Assembly (NCBI GenBank): GCA_928212115.1
Contig: CAKMRJ010003334.1
Span: 20,139,290 to 20,203,289, forward strand
Origin: Lactuca virosa
Taxonomy: Eukaryota > Streptophyta > Magnoliopsida > Asterales > Asteraceae
Direction of reading: 5' to 3'
DNA: 64,000 bases
Shown here: positions 1 to 12,020 of the stretch, piece by piece
How the letters are laid out: each line of letters starts with the position of its first letter
How positions within the stretch are numbered: position 1 is the first letter of the stretch
Made by a program: the position numbers and the translations under genes
Notes under the pieces: model-generated
Database searches by the model: none
The model's input: the letters and a program-made list of their open reading frames with translations, nothing else
What the model was told of the DNA's origin: nothing

Positions 1-1404
1 TTCAAGAGCGAGAACTGGAAGAATGAGAAGAACATGGGTCAAATTGATAGATTCATCACTGATAGTTGGGGGCTACTGACCCAGTCTGGACGGCTTTAGG
101 TTCCAGTTTTTGGTGGAGTCTTTTAGACATTATTAGAGGAAGCCCATAAGTCTAGGTTCTCAATTCATCCTGGAGCCACAAAAATGTATCAAGACTTAAG
201 ACTCGGTTATTGGTGGCCCTACACGAAGATGGAGATAACATGCTTCATCGAGAGGTTTCTGACCTATCGAAAGGTGAAGGACAAGCATCAGAGACCACAC
301 AATAAGTTGCAGCCTTTAGAGGTCCATGTGTGGAAATGAGACTAGATCACCATGGAAGTTATCACCCAGTTACCAAGGACGATCAAGAGACTTGATCCTA
401 TTTGGGTTATTATGGATCTTTTGATCAAGATTTCCGATTTCCTTGCTATTCGGGAGAGCTCGTCAGTCGATAAGTTGGCCAACATCTATATTCTAGAGGT
501 TATGGCTCGTTACAGGGTACTTACTTCTATAATATCAGATCAAGAGGTTCGGTTTACTTCCAAGTTTTGGAAGAGGTTCCATGAAGAGTTGGGTACCAAA
601 CTGCATTTCAGTACTACATATCATCTGCGGACAGATGGCTAGAGTAAGAGGACTATTCAGACTCTCAAGAATATATTGAGTGTCGGCAACATTGGTTTTG
701 GTGGGGGCTGGGACTCATACCTTCCTTTGGCTGCGTTTTCCTACAACAACAACTATCATGCCAACATTTGTATGCCTCCCTACGAGCTTCTCTACGGGAG
801 GAAGTTCCGGACCACAGTTTGTCGAGGAGAAGTTGGAAAGAGAGTCATAGGAGCACGATGGTGGTGCTCAAGAGGATAGAGCTTATTCAAAAGGTTAGAC
901 AGAGATTACTGACGACTCAGATTCTGTAGAAGAGATATGCGGACCAACGCCATTCATAGTTGGAGTTTCATTTCAGGGATATGGTACTTCTAAAAGTATG
1001 CCCTTGGAAGCATAGTTTCCGTTTCAGGGAGCGGGGAAAGCTAGGCCCCAGATTTATCGGTCCGTTCCAATTCATGCCTAGAGTTGGAAAAGTGGTATAC
1101 CAATTAGATCTACCGGAGGATATCAAAAGGATTTATATCACCTTCCATGTTTTGCCATTGCAGAAGTGTGTGACCAACGAGTCTGCAGTAGTTCCATTGG
1201 ATGATATTCAGGTCGATGAACGTCTGAATTATGTTGAGCGACTGGTGGCGATTCTTGATAGGAAGACGAAAGGGCTTAGGAAAAAAGGTGGTGTGCTTGG
1301 TTAAGGTGTAATGGAAGCACTATAAGGGTTCTGAATAGACTTGGGAACCCGAGGAGGAGATGTTCACCCACTACCTAGAATTATTTGGGGTCGCAGATTT
1401 CGAG
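1..1404 (+). pseudogene. Ty3 chromovirus pol remnant (integrase to C-terminus)
   Basis: The window opens inside a decayed Ty3 pol gene that continues from the left. The integrase zinc-binding region lies at about 130-300 (RFSIHPGA, YWWP, then a weakened CxxC) and the catalytic core at about 340-860. The core has motifs such as IISD-EVRFTSKFWKRF and AFSYNNNYHANI. The C-terminal beta-barrel part (LGPRFIGPFQFMPRVGKVVYQLDLP) follows at 960-1304. Stops at 642 and 879 and frame changes break it. The usual glutamate in the 'QSERTIQTL' block reads lysine here (SKRTIQTL), so the catalytic triad is also lost. The closest relative in this window is the pol remnant at 53152-54743. It cannot encode an active integrase. 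Confidence 0.9.
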
Positions 1405-1433
1405 GGAGAAAACTTATTCAAGTTGAGGAGAAT

Positions 1434-2612
1434 TGTAACATCCATTTTTCACGTATGCTTCTTCTGAGTTTATTTAATTAAGAATATTATTTTGAGGGTT
1501 TTGGCTTAGCCTCGGCATGGAAACGTTGAAATGAGACGTGCATTCGCAATGGATGCCACGACGTGGCAAGGTTTTGGCCACAGTGTGGCAGCTATTTTGG
1601 TGCAAACCCTAGATTAGGGTTTGTACCCTATTTCAAGACACTAACTCTGAGGGTTTTCCTTATTCGATAGCCTCCACCCTCTGAGATCCTATCATATCCA
1701 AACCCTAGCCTCCATATGTGTTTTTGGTGTATGTGAAGCCACTTTTGTGAATATTGAAGGAATAAGGAGTCTACTTTGGTGCTTGTTGGCTTGGTTTCAG
1801 CTTAGATCTTGCATTTTCTTTACATTTTTAGAATTTTGGAGGTATAAAGTCTTCATCTTAATCATTATATCTCTAGATTTAGTTCTAGGTCATTTTATAA
1901 GCTTTTTGGTTCATATCTTCTTATTTTTGGAGTTCGAGTGAACTCCAAAACCTTTGTGTGCCTTATTTGACTTCTGGACCACGGTGGAGGTTAGAAAGGG
2001 GACTTTCATGACTTAGTTTGGTGTCTATGCAATGGATGCAACCATTAAGAGCTTAGGATTTGAGATATTGACTTATTAGGATGTATTAATGGATAAAGTT
2101 GGAAACATTATCCATCTAGACCATGAAAAGGTTCAAATTTGAGATTTGTGGTTCATGGGGTTAAGGGTTAAGAGCTTAATCCATTAAGCTGTGAGAGCCC
2201 AATTTCCACAGCATGACAGTCTGCTTTCCACGATGTGGAGACATGTGTCACTACGACTGTTTTGTCGTGTAGTTGCCACGACATGGCCTATGGGTGGGCA
2301 CTGCGTAGAAGGTCAGTTGTCGTTGAGTTTGCCGTTGGCGTTTTGGTCAACTTGAGGGTTTTAGAGTGTAGACTAAGAGGGTACTATTATATTGATGAAT
2401 ATGTGATTATTGATATCAGTCTTCACTATCAGATAGTTATTGTGTTAGTCTGCTATCCACGAAGTGAGTCTTCTCACTATATTACCTATGTCATAACAGA
2501 TTGCATGATAAACTACCTAAGTCATATTTTTTGATTGTTGTTATGTGTATTTATTGAGTTGTTGATAACCCGAGGACTGCTGATAGTACACAAGGTTGTT
2601 GATAACCCATAG
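1434..2612 (+). repeat. 3' LTR of the preceding Ty3 remnant
   Basis: The LTR starts with TGTAACATCC 30 bases after the last pol-like codons, as in the related element at 54744. It carries the dyads CCACGACGTGG (near 1555-1567) and GGCCACAGTGTGGC (1576-1589), followed by 'AACCCTAGATTAGGGTTTG' and a degenerate TATA region. A second dyad group lies at 2226-2290. I could not find a clear CA end. The right limit is set where another TGTAACA begins (about 2613), and the LTR may be truncated there. Confidence 0.65.
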
Positions 2613-3603
2613 TGTAACAATTAGTAAAAATCGGTCAGAGTTCTACGGTCAAACCACCGCGAACCGCTATGTATTAATGACCAATTGTGTGTAATTTTAT
2701 GTTTATAATGTATATTGAATATACTATATTTATAATTCCTTTTAGAACATCTGAAACTGCACAAACCATCTACCGTTGAAGATCGAATAAAAAATCAACA
2801 AAAATTAAATCTATTTGCGGCGTTAAAAATAAAATTCTTCATTAAGTATATTTGAATGTTATAGATAAGAAAAATGAATGGATTATGTTCTCCTGATTTC
2901 ATGGATATAAAGAACATCCAAAAAGGAGGTCGTATGAGAAAATTACGTCACTTTAAAGTTACAAAAATCAATATTTATCAGGTTTAGGAAACAAATCGTG
3001 CACTGCTTCGTTTGTAATAGCTACGAACCTCGGAAATCAATTTTGAGCGCGTTTTTGAATTCATACTACGGTCTATTATTTATTATATTTTTATAATATT
3101 TTTAACCTCAACTAAAATCATATTCGTAAAAATCTGTCGAATCCGAACCAATTAATCGTGAAACTTTAAACGTAAATTCATGGAGTTTGGTGTATCGGAA
3201 TTGAATTTCATCAACGTTTTTGGAATCACAGCGACCGAGACAATAAGCAAGAAATTTTTGAAAAATTTCATGAGGCAATATGATGACACAAAATTTTAGA
3301 AATGGAACTTACACATCATACATATTTAACACCCAATATACCTCTAAAAAGTCAAAACAAGACTTTGACTTTTAAAAGTCAGCCAAACTTCAAATTTAAA
3401 TTACCCTTCTCTCTTTAACTTCCCTATCTCACTCTCGATTATTTCTTCACATACACAAGCACACTTCAATTACACATACACTAGATTTATCAAATATATA
3501 TGGTATCTACAAGTCTTAAGTATATATACACATGTATATAAAAAGGAATACAACCAAAAATACATGTAAATAAAAAGGAATACAACCAATCTCATAGGAT
3601 TAT
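2613..3603 (+). repeat. Old LTR-like debris
   Basis: AT-rich sequence without coding potential. Phrases such as 'ggtcgtatgagaaaattacg' and 'aaagaacatccaaaaa' echo the LTR that starts at 3604 and the remnant at 56638, so this is probably a strongly diverged LTR of that group. It starts with TGTAACA directly after the preceding LTR. The classification is tentative. Confidence 0.35.
3530..3590 (+). repeat. Two-copy tandem repeat, about 32 bp
   Basis: The unit beginning ACATGTATATAAAAAGGAAT (3530-3561) is repeated almost exactly at 3562-3590. It lies immediately before the LTR that starts at 3604 and has no evident function. Confidence 0.8.
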
Positions 3604-4307
3604 TGTGACACCAGTCAAGTTTTGGTCAAAAATAAATTGATCAATAATCGTAATTGGGATGAACCAAGTGGTAGAGTTTGTAACAAGGTTTCCAAAAACA
3701 TAAAGAACACTGAAATCCGAGTTATAACGAAGAAGTTATGACCAATCGAAAATCTGCGGTAAAACCAGCAAAACACTGTTCAGTGTAAAAAGTGAATTTT
3801 CGATAAAAAGGTTTTTTAGCCTTAACAATCTAAATAAAAGTTGTAGAATATGTTAAACCGAGAACGTTCATAAAAAGAACGTGAAAATCCGACTTCGTAT
3901 GAGGAAGTTACGATTTTTCGAAGTTTCGGTTTAGCAGTAGACAGCTAAAAATTCGAAATATAAATCGATCGATATTTAGCCGACGCAACTTAAACGAGAA
4001 TCGAAGGTCTCGTCAAAAGTAGCACAACGGTAAAAAGACAGACGAAAACGGACGTCAGATGAAGAAGTTATGAATTTTTAACGTATTCCCGTCCCGGTCT
4101 GTTTAAAATAATAATATTAAAAATATAATCAAAAACTAGCCGACGAAGTCTAAATGAAAATCGTAGAGTATGATTTTACCTACGCGTGCATATAAAGAAC
4201 GTCAAAAACGGAGCTCGTATGCGAAAGTTATGATTTTTGCAAGTTTTTGGCACAAAAATCAAGAAAATGTGGAAAACCGGGAAATTTCGCTGAGTCACTC
4301 CTCGGAC

Positions 4308-4616
4308 ACGTCACCTCGCATGCGAGGCCTCCACGTGGTGTCTTCTGATTGGACCGCGGATACGCGTGTCACCTGCTGATTGGTCCGAAGTCGTCATAGG
4401 CGCTCCTGATTGGACCGAGGCTCGGTCCACTCCTGATCCGACACGCATCCGAACCGCCTCCAGCTTCGCACCTCCTTCCGACGTGTGGCTGCTGAGTCAT
4501 CCTCCCCCTCGCATGCGAAGCTGCCGCGTGTCTTGCTGACTCGCCTTCGCCTCGCCAGCTGTCCGAGCCTTGCCACCTGTCCCCCTTCGGACCGAACCCT
4601 CGCACCCCTATATAAT
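4308..4616 (+). promoter_or_regulatory. GC-rich LTR promoter island with TATA box
   Basis: A roughly 290-bp GC- and CpG-rich block sits in AT-rich surroundings and ends at TATATAAT (4609-4616). It has the dyad CTCGCATGCGAG and a one-sided copy CTCGCATGCGAAG near 4509. It also has several copies of CTGATTGG followed by ACCG or TCCG, which are inverted CCAAT boxes. The same block precedes TATATAAT at 18865-18872 in the 3' LTR. That it drives transcription of the element is inferred from position. Confidence 0.6.
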
Positions 4617-4925
4617 GGGTGCGAGCCTTCTCGGATTTGAAGGATTTTTCACTCCAAAAGTTACCAAATTTCACATTTTCACCCCCCTCGACTTTCTCAC
4701 GACCCCCGAAGGTCCCGGTATCGCGTCTAAACTCCGAAGCAAGCACCGGAGCCCCAGAATTCTCGAGAATTCATCCTCTCTCCTGTCGAAACTCTGCCCG
4801 GTTTGAGCCGGTTTCTCGTTAAATAAATTTTTTACGGGAAACGAAACGTTGTCCGAATCACCGCTTATCAAAGTGAGTTCATACCCCTATAATATACCTT
4901 TTTAAATGGTTTTATATGCTTTTTA

Positions 4926-4938
4926 GGGGGGGGGGGGG
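4926..4938 (+). repeat. G13 homopolymer conserved in two LTR families
   Basis: Thirteen G in a row between TATGCTTTTTA and AATACAAGTTTAAC. The minus-strand Ty3 LTR has an 11-nt run at the matching place (C run at 42580-42590) with the same flanks, TATGCTTTTAT... and AATACAAGTT. Confidence 0.85.
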
Positions 4939-5220
4939 AATACAAGTTTAACACAATATTAAATTGTGTTAATAACTGTATGTGATAATAATCACACAAA
5001 GAATTTTCGTATGCTTTTAAGAATTACCAAATACTTTCAAAATAACGTGAAGCCATGTTGAATCTTTAAAGTCATGTAAAAACTCCGTTAAAGTCATGTA
5101 AGAATTACCAAATACTTCTGGTTTTAAACATTTAAAACCACAAGGCAGTATTATGGATAATACAATACTCTCCAGGATTAATACTAAGATTTTTACTATA
5201 GAACAAATATAACTAAGAAC

Positions 5221-5340
5221 ACTTTTACAAATGAAACGGTTTATAGGATTAAACCACTTTTACAAATGAAACGGTTTATGGGATTAAACCACTTATACCA
5301 AGGAAACGGTTTATAGGATTAAACCACTTATCAAATGAAA
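5221..5340 (+). repeat. 35-bp tandem array in the LTR
   Basis: Units start at 5221, 5256 and 5291, with a partial fourth at 5326. The core is AAACGGTTTATAGGATTAAA followed by CCACTT. AAACCGTTT-like and AAACCACTT words make each unit partly self-complementary. Confidence 0.85.
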
Positions 5341-5465
5341 CTTAGTCATTCAATCTTTGTAAACTAGTATAACATAAAAGACCTTTAGTGGTTAATTCTA
5401 TAATTCCTTAGTTATTACATCAGAGTTGTACATAAGTAATGTCCGATTGACAATGAAATGTGTGA

Positions 5466-5600
5466 CTTCCACCTTACTTCATGTTCCTTGTTTGGTTGTG
5501 GGCTTAGGGCAGATACACCCATTTAACTGTCAATTCAATATTATGTTATGTATAATCAGTATAAACTAGGTAATTACAGAGGGAAACTATTGAGGTTATC
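5466..5600 (+). repeat. Shared Ty3 module, copy 1 (in LTR)
   Basis: A roughly 140-bp module with the core TGTTCCTTGTTTGGTTGTGG at 5482-5501, then GGCTTAGGGCAG and a downstream 'GTATAATCAGTATA' segment. Related copies lie at 6590, 8395, 9127 (split by the copia insertion), 40320 (-) and 42230 (-). Confidence 0.75.
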
Positions 5601-5997
5601 AGTTAATCACCTCAGGAAATATAGGATTTCCTGGAGAAACCAGGGAACTTATTCAAAGAACTTAGGGTATACTTAACAGAACTAAAATACTTATGAACTC
5701 ACCAGCTTAAATGCTGATCTACTCTTTTCAAATAACTTGTATTCTCAGGAATCCAGTAGACAGGTACACTCCCGAAGCTTTTGAGAAGACTACCTAGTAC
5801 CGTACCGCGAGTCTTGTCTTCTGCTGTACCTACTTTAGTGTTTGAATATGTAATGTTTAAACACTTATGTAAAACTTATACTTATTAATACAATGGTTGT
5901 TTGTACTTTGATTACTATATTGCATGTGTTGTGATACTTACCTAAAGTCCTCCGCCCCCGAATGTTTTCGCCATTCTGGTTTGGGGGTGCGACAGAT

Positions 5998-6009
5998 TGG
6001 TATCAGAGC
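5998..6009 (+). other. Primer-binding site, initiator tRNA-Met
   Basis: TGGTATCAGAGC matches the complement of the 3' end of plant initiator tRNA-Met, three bases after the LTR end at 5994. It fixes the element's orientation and the LTR boundary. Confidence 0.92.
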
Positions 6010-7599
6010 AGTGTTTATAGTGAACTCAGTATATCAGTCATAAAAGATATACAACTATAAACCCATTGGGATAAAAACACTCTGACCAAGAGTTATACTT
6101 TAAAAATATATTAATATTTTATAAAAGTATAAGTACATGCAGAGTATATATACCAGAATGAGTATCACAAGAAGAACAAAACTAAAGTATTTAGATATTG
6201 GACATTGCAGTTAAACCTAGACAGTGATGTAATCATATCTGGGATCAATATAGCCTGATCAACTATATTCATCCGAAATATGACCAACATGTGTTTAGGG
6301 GAGTGATTGTAGTGTTGCAACTGGTCTAAAACTTACCTAAGCACCATAAGAATTCTAGAACCAAAGATTAAAATACTATGGGAGTATTTTAGGATGCTAT
6401 AACAAGAACACTGAAAACTTGTTAAGTTCATGTATCTAGAAGTCCAAGAATCAAACTCATAACAAAAATAACATGGAGGTATGTTACATATCTCTGGGGA
6501 AATGTTAAAAAGATCTTTTCTGATAAGTCTATAATTACTAAGTGGATACGTTAAGGTTATATATAGCCGAGATTTTATAGACTTAGAATCGATGATTTTC
6601 ACTCTACTTCCTTTTCCTTGTTTGGATGTGATTTTAGAGTAGGATTACTTATTCAAAGGTCTATTTGATCTAGATTATATATAATCGGTACACACCATGT
6701 GATTATAGAAGGACCAGAAAGAATCACCTTCGTAAAAATTCAAATTTTCTCATAGATTCTTTAGACATTCCCATTCTCGTATAAACCGTTAGATAAACAT
6801 AGTTACTCCAGCAATCAATAGAAGAGTCAAAGAGGATCCAACAGAATTTCATTAGGAGAATCCCAAGAAAGAAACATATGAGAAGTACATAAACTATAGA
6901 AATCATTTAGTGCCTTTACCCTATTAAGGACACCAATGAGATATTCGCATGAACTTCCGAGATTCAAAATCTTCATTACGAAGTGATAGGGATCAGTGTC
7001 AGAATCGGAAGTAAGACAACCCGGGAATTCAATATACCTACAGAGGAGAAGGACACCCTATAGATACCAGGAGGAAACAAATCATTACCATCCAGAATAG
7101 AACGAAGAACAAAGGAAAACCACGCATGATTCATGTGAAGTGTTCGAGCACCTTTTCATCTAAGTAATAACTAGTAAATCCGTTCAACCTAGTGAGTTAG
7201 TGATTTCATTACTCACATTAGGTTTGGAGCTTATCCTCTTTTCTTGTCACGGTTAATAACAATAAATCAGATCACGGAATCTTAATTGATAGTGATTACC
7301 TCTCAAATTCATAAGTCTATTTTATGTAGACACTGTTATGAATTATTTTCGAATATTTTCGAAAATTAGGAAACGATATCCACCAAACGAAGGTAACTTA
7401 GTTCGTATGATACTCGGTTCCTAAACATTCTAGAAACTTAACTATGTTCCTTACCAGGACTGCATCATAGGGATGCAGGTCGAATCATTGAGAACAATAT
7501 AACAAAACGAAAGATTAATACATAGATACAAATGGTTAGAATACATCTAGAGACACGATAGTCGCTCACGAACTCATTTTCTTATCATGTAACAGAATC
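6010..7599 (+). other. Ty3 leader, no clear coding
   Basis: A long untranslated leader between the PBS and gag. It has a second copy of the shared module at 6590-6720 (core 6612-6642). I see no credible ORF and no recognisable counterpart of the pre-gag ORF found in the element at 33425-43864. Confidence 0.6.
6590..6720 (+). repeat. Shared Ty3 module, copy 2 (leader)
   Basis: The core TTTTCCTTGTTTGGATGTG lies at 6612-6630. It is followed by TTATTCAAAGGTCT and a TATATAATCGGTACACACC-like segment also present in copies 3 and 4. Confidence 0.7.
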
Positions 7600-8196
7600 A
7601 TGCCTCCAAAGAAGTGTAACCAACCCACCAGCGAAACACCAATCCTTCAGATAGATGTGGCTACGTTTCAAGCTGCGGTCACAGCAGCTGTAGCAGCTGT
7701 CATGGCACACCTTAATGCTAACAATACAAATGTTAGTAGTAATGCTATCGGTAACCCCGATCGTGGTGATGGCCAAGTACAACAACGAGCACCTACTTGT
7801 AAGGACATCTCGAACCTTAAGCCTAATATCCTTAAACGAAAGCTCGAGAACACGAAAGGGAGTTGTTCAACTCAAGAACCTAACAAAGGGCAACGAACTG
7901 GGGCAGTCAATACCCCCATCAGCCCTGTTATTCTAGCAGCTACCAAGCCGTACTTAGGAAACCTCCCACACTGCAGCAAGTGCAACTACCATCATCATGG
8001 AGTTTGCCAAGAGCTGCATTGCAATAGATGCAACATGAAGGGGCATACCGCCCGCATCTTTAGAACTCCGGTTAAGTTCATCACTTCAACTACCGATGTT
8101 GGAACCATTCCCATATGTCACCTTTGTGGTGAAATAGGACATTACAAGAGGGACTGTCCAACAGAGAAGAACGACGAGGGAGCAGGAGGATTTTGA
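7600..8196 (+). CDS. Gag with the capsid core deleted but zinc knuckles kept
   Basis: A 198-residue open frame starting MPPKKCNQPTSETP. The N-terminal ~75 residues match the start of the Gag at 38140-39243 (alanine/valine-rich stretch AAVTAAVAAVMA, then CKDISNLKP for CKDFTNCKP). The next residues jump to the basic segment that in the full protein precedes the zinc knuckles, so roughly 170 residues of capsid are missing without loss of frame. The C-terminus keeps the knuckle region CSKCNYHHHGVC, CNRCNMKGHTARIF (last Cys lost) and CHLCGEIGHYKRDC. The full family protein is 367 residues. If made, it would be a nucleocapsid-like RNA-binding peptide; expression is unknown. Confidence 0.7.
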   Translation: MPPKKCNQPTSETPILQIDVATFQAAVTAAVAAVMAHLNANNTNVSSNAIGNPDRGDGQVQQRAPTCKDISNLKPNILKRKLENTKGSCSTQEPNKGQRTGAVNTPISPVILAATKPYLGNLPHCSKCNYHHHGVCQELHCNRCNMKGHTARIFRTPVKFITSTTDVGTIPICHLCGEIGHYKRDCPTEKNDEGAGGF

Positions 8197-8394
8197 TCCC
8201 AATACATGGGAAAGCATCAAAGAACCCTGCTATATTTTGGTACGCTTCCAAACCCCGATAATTATCTATAATTATGATTACTCTTCCGTTCAAATTAAAT
8301 CATAACATTTATATAAAAATTTGAAACCCTAACATGTAAGCTATGATGACTTAGTGTATACATAAGGGTCATTTATAATTAAGATTTGTAGACT

Positions 8395-8530
8395 TAGAGT
8401 GAGTAATCCCGCCTCATTTCTTGGTCCTTGTTTGGTTGTGGATTTAGGGCAGGGTTGCTCAGTCAAAGGTCTTACCAATCTTAATTATACATAACTTGTA
8501 TACACCAAGCAATTTTAGAGAGACCTAGTA
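8395..8530 (+). repeat. Shared Ty3 module, copy 3
   Basis: The core GGTCCTTGTTTGGTTGTGG is at 8423-8441, followed by ATTTAGGGCAG, a TCAAAGGTCT word and an ACTTGTATACACC segment. It lies 731 bases before the equivalent point of copy 4. Confidence 0.75.
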
Positions 8531-9126
8531 AGGATCGTTTCATGAAAGTTCATAATTTCAAATTATCAGAACCCTCGTATTGGAAGTACCCTCCAATTTC
8601 GAATCAAAAGGGGTTCGTAGTGATAATAACAGAATGAAACCAGAAGCGCTGAAAACTTAGGTACATAGGATATCATCCTAGTAATCATTCGTCCCAGAAC
8701 GACTTAATATCTATTTCGTCGAGAAAATTCCAACATCCTCATTCGACATGGTTTGGCCTGGCCCTTACCATGTGAAAATTCTTATGCTGTATAAGAGAAC
8801 TTTTTCCTTAATCAGCTGTAAGATGAAATTCTTCCAATCCATAACGCAAAACCCTTAGGTTATCTATCGTTTCAAAACTTCAGAAGTGCCCATGCGAAGA
8901 ATACCACGCCATTCTAGCCTACTCAGCAGACAGGAAACTTCAAAACGAAAAGCACCGAAGTAGTCACAAAAGTCAGTAACTACCGAAGTACCTCAATAGA
9001 ACTCATAGGAAAATCATTGTACCGCAGGTCAAGTTCAAGAATAGAGACTAAGAACTCATTAAGTTAATCTATCGCTGCTAAGTGTATACACGAGGGTGGT
9101 ATATAAGTTAGACTTAACAAGATTAA

Positions 9127-9186
9127 GGATGTGTGCTTCCGCCCTATCTCCTGTTCCTTATTTGGTTGTGGACCTGGGGCAGAGTC
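9127..9186 (+). repeat. Shared Ty3 module, copy 4 (split by copia)
   Basis: The core TGTTCCTTATTTGGTTGTGG begins at 9152. The copia element inserted after GAGTC (9182-9186), and the module resumes after the second GAGTC at 16228-16300 with ACGACTTGTATACACGAGG. Confidence 0.75.
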
Positions 9187-9966
9187 TGATGGGTTTGAGC
9201 CATAAAAACTTTCCTATGTGCACATGCAAACCCTAATTGCTTGGATCTAGGTTTCTCTAATTGAACATGCATTGAATCCAAGACTTGCAATACTAGATCT
9301 AATGTAATATATTGAATCTAATCATATGAAATCAGATATGAAAGAATACCTTGAATTACTTGCTTGATACTTCTTCTTCTTAGAGCTTAGAGTCACAATT
9401 GTCACTCCTCTAATGGCTTACAAACACCAACTAGCAAGAAGTTGATCTTGAGAGAGAGGGAGGAGGGATAGAAATCGGCCCTAGGGTTCCTTGGCTTGCA
9501 AGAGTGTCGATTTCTCCATCCCAAGGGTCCTATTTATACTATGGGCTATTAGGGTTTCTCCTTTAACCCTAATTGAATGACTTAGGCCCTAAGCAATCCA
9601 AGATCCTTCTAGATACAAGGCTTGGACGAAATTAAGGTTCCCAAGCCCCTAAATTTCGTTTACCCTAATATCCATAAGGATACATAGCCCAAAATACAAC
9701 TATCACACATTTGACAGTTTATGCCCCTTTATTCAATTAACCTCTTTAAGTCACCAAATTAATTCTCAATTAATATATGACTTATATTAATCAAATAATA
9801 TTATTATTTCCTCAATATATTATTCTCATAATATATTAATAATATTTCTTCTCTCTTAACAAATCATCCTGTCAAGTTGCTATGGTGAAGGCAACCCAAA
9901 AGGACCATGCACAACCGGGTCAAGTACTTACCAAATATAGTTATAGCCTTAGACACTAATCCAACA
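9187..9966 (-). repeat. Copia 3' LTR
   Basis: On the minus strand it runs from TGTTGGATTAGTGTC to AAACCCATCA. A TATA-like AGTATAAATA lies at 9531-9540. The purine tract AAGTGGGAGAC is at 9967-9977, directly adjacent inside the element. Confidence 0.95.
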
Positions 9967-10797
9967 GTCTCCCACTTGGATAAGTCTAGTAACTATATAT
10001 GCAAATATAATCTGATTAGCAATCGTAGCTCTCAAAGACGCTGTCAACTCTGATCTTATCAGTATCCTGTCCTTTAGATAAGGGATCGTATAATCCTCTG
10101 TTCTAGATATCGTGCGGACAATTACATGGAACATGGTCATACTTATTGTCCTGCAATTTGTTTCTCGATCTCAGATTCATTTGACATAGAACTTAATTGA
10201 ACACATCAATTCAGTCCTGACCGGGCCCGACACATAAGTCAAATCAAATCATCGAGGGGCCCTGATATCGCTTTTACCCTCTTAGGATAAAAGGAACAGA
10301 TAAACTTCGACTTATATGCATTTATTATCCACTAATCAATTTGCACACAACAATACGTTTTATAACATCAAGTTACTGATGCGTTTGCGTATTATCAATG
10401 CATAACCAATTAACAAACAATAAACCATATATCTAGGTTTTAAGACTATATGATATTACCATCTTGTGATCACTCGTGATAAATTCCATGAAGTGATTCC
10501 AACAAGTGCGGGTTTATTCCAATGCTCAAATCAAGTTCATAAGCACTCATGAACGTTGTAGCAAACCTTTGCTATGTCTAATACACTTTAGACAATCTAT
10601 ACACCAATTCATGACAGTCTTCATTCATATCTACTTCCAACATATGAACGACTGTGGACTATTCGAATAATTCGATTATTATCAAATAATTAATTACTCA
10701 GGAAGTCAAAACATGCAAAATGAAACAATAGTTAAACAATTAACATAAGACAGTAGCTTTACTTATAAATAATACTCCTTTATTTAATCATCAAATG
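9967..10797 (-). other. Copia 3' non-coding region with polypurine tract
   Basis: Non-coding DNA between the RNase H stop and the 3' LTR, with the polypurine tract at the LTR edge. It resembles the region upstream of the LTR at 29279 (shared phrases around the CTCGATGA and GATAAAAG words), which supports kinship of the two elements. Confidence 0.7.
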
Positions 10798-11895
10798 TCA
10801 ATTACATTTATCTATTACACGTTTCCAAACTATATAATCTAAACTAATATCGTCCTTTAGCCCAATGCTCCTAGCGTGCTGCAAATGCTTAACCCTGCTA
10901 AGTCCCTTCGTAAGCGGATCTGCTGGGTTATCCTCTGACGATACCCTCTTTACCACGAGGTGTCCTTCCTCTACTCGATGTCTAATAAAATGATATTTTC
11001 TGTCGATATGTCGAGATCTACCATGATCCCTCGGTTCCTTGGTCAAGGCAACCGCTCCTTCATTATCACAGAAAATTTCCATAGGCTCCTTTATGGTAGG
11101 CACAACTCCAAGATCACCAATGAAGTTCTTCAGCCACATAGCCTCCTTTGACGCTTCGCTCGCTGCAATGTACTCTGATTCGCACGTTGAATCAGCTACT
11201 GTTTCTTGCTTGGAACTTTTCCAAGTCACCGCTCCCCCATTAAGGGTAAAGACCCAGCCCGACTGCGAACGGTAGTTGTCCCTATCGGTCTGAAAACTGG
11301 CATCACTATACACTCGCACCTTTAAGTCATCACTCCCTCCAAGGACTAAAAACCATTCCTTGGTCCTCCGAAGGTACTTAAGTATATTCTTGACCGCAAT
11401 CCAATGAGCTCTGCCCGGGTTCCCTTGATATCTACTGACCATGCTCAAAGCAAAGGCCACATCAGGGCGAGTACAAGTCATAGCGTACATGATTGAGCCA
11501 ACTGCGGAAGCATAGGGTATTCGGCTCATCTCAGCTATCTCGGCTTCTGTACTCGGGTTTTGAGTCTTACTCAATTTGGCATTACTCTGTATCGGTAGTT
11601 CTCCCTTTTTCGAGTTTTCCATACTAAAACGTTTTAGTACCTTATCCAAGTAAGTATTCTGACTAAGTCCTATTAGTCTCTTACTTCGTTCTCTCACTAT
11701 CCTTATTCCTAAAATATAGGAAGCCTCTCCGAGGTCCTTCATAGCGAAACACTTCCCGAGCCAAGACTTAACCTCCTGCAGAGTCGGGACGTTGTTTCCT
11801 ATGAGCAGTATGTCATCGACATACAAAACGAGAAAGCTAACTATACTCCCACTGGCCTTGACATATACACATGATTCATCTTCACTTCGTACAAA
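10798..11895 (-). pseudogene. Copia RT C-terminus and RNase H
   Basis: The open part (10798-11826) begins at the reverse-transcriptase active site YVDDILLIGNN and runs through RNase H. RNase H has YSDASFQTD, CESEYIAASEASKEA, FCDNEGAVAL and the HIDRKYHFIRH / NPADPLTKGL end typical of Ty1/copia. About 70 bases upstream, near 11895, a one-base loss shifts it out of frame from the rest of RT, so the polyprotein cannot be read through. The enzyme would copy element RNA into DNA and degrade the template RNA. Confidence 0.9.
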
Positions 11896-12020
11896 TCCAA
11901 CTCTTTGACTTTCTCATCGAAGCAAAGATTCCATCTGCGAGACGCTTGCTTAAGCCCATAAATGGACTTCTCAAGCTTACACACTCTATTGGGATGCTTT
12001 GGATCGACAAAACCCTCTGG

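Larger units (their letters stand above)
3604..5994 (+). repeat. 5' LTR, 2.4 kb
   Basis: It starts TGTGACACCAGTC and ends GGGGGTGCGACA, directly before GATTGGTATCAGAGC. Its first 1.1 kb recurs at 17862-19018. Inside are a GC-rich promoter island (4308-4600), a TATA box, a run of 13 G (4926-4938), a 35-bp tandem array and one copy of the module described at 5466. The last 60 bp are nearly the same as the LTR end of the minus-strand element at 40966, so the two families share ancestry. Confidence 0.92.
8197..9186 (+). other. Ty3 internal non-coding remnant
   Basis: No coding frame is visible. Two module copies lie here (8395-8530 and 9127-9186). Copy 4 is cut by the copia insertion and resumes at 16233. 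Protease and most of reverse transcriptase are absent from this element. Confidence 0.6.

Noticed and set aside
4369..4871. Several overlapping open frames on both strands in the GC-rich LTR block (repeated at 18625-19014)
   Set aside because: They lie in the LTR promoter island. GC-rich sequence has few stops, and the frames overlap each other on both strands without any domain.
5221..5340. CRISPR-like array
   Set aside because: Direct 35-bp tandem units without unique spacers, in a plant LTR.
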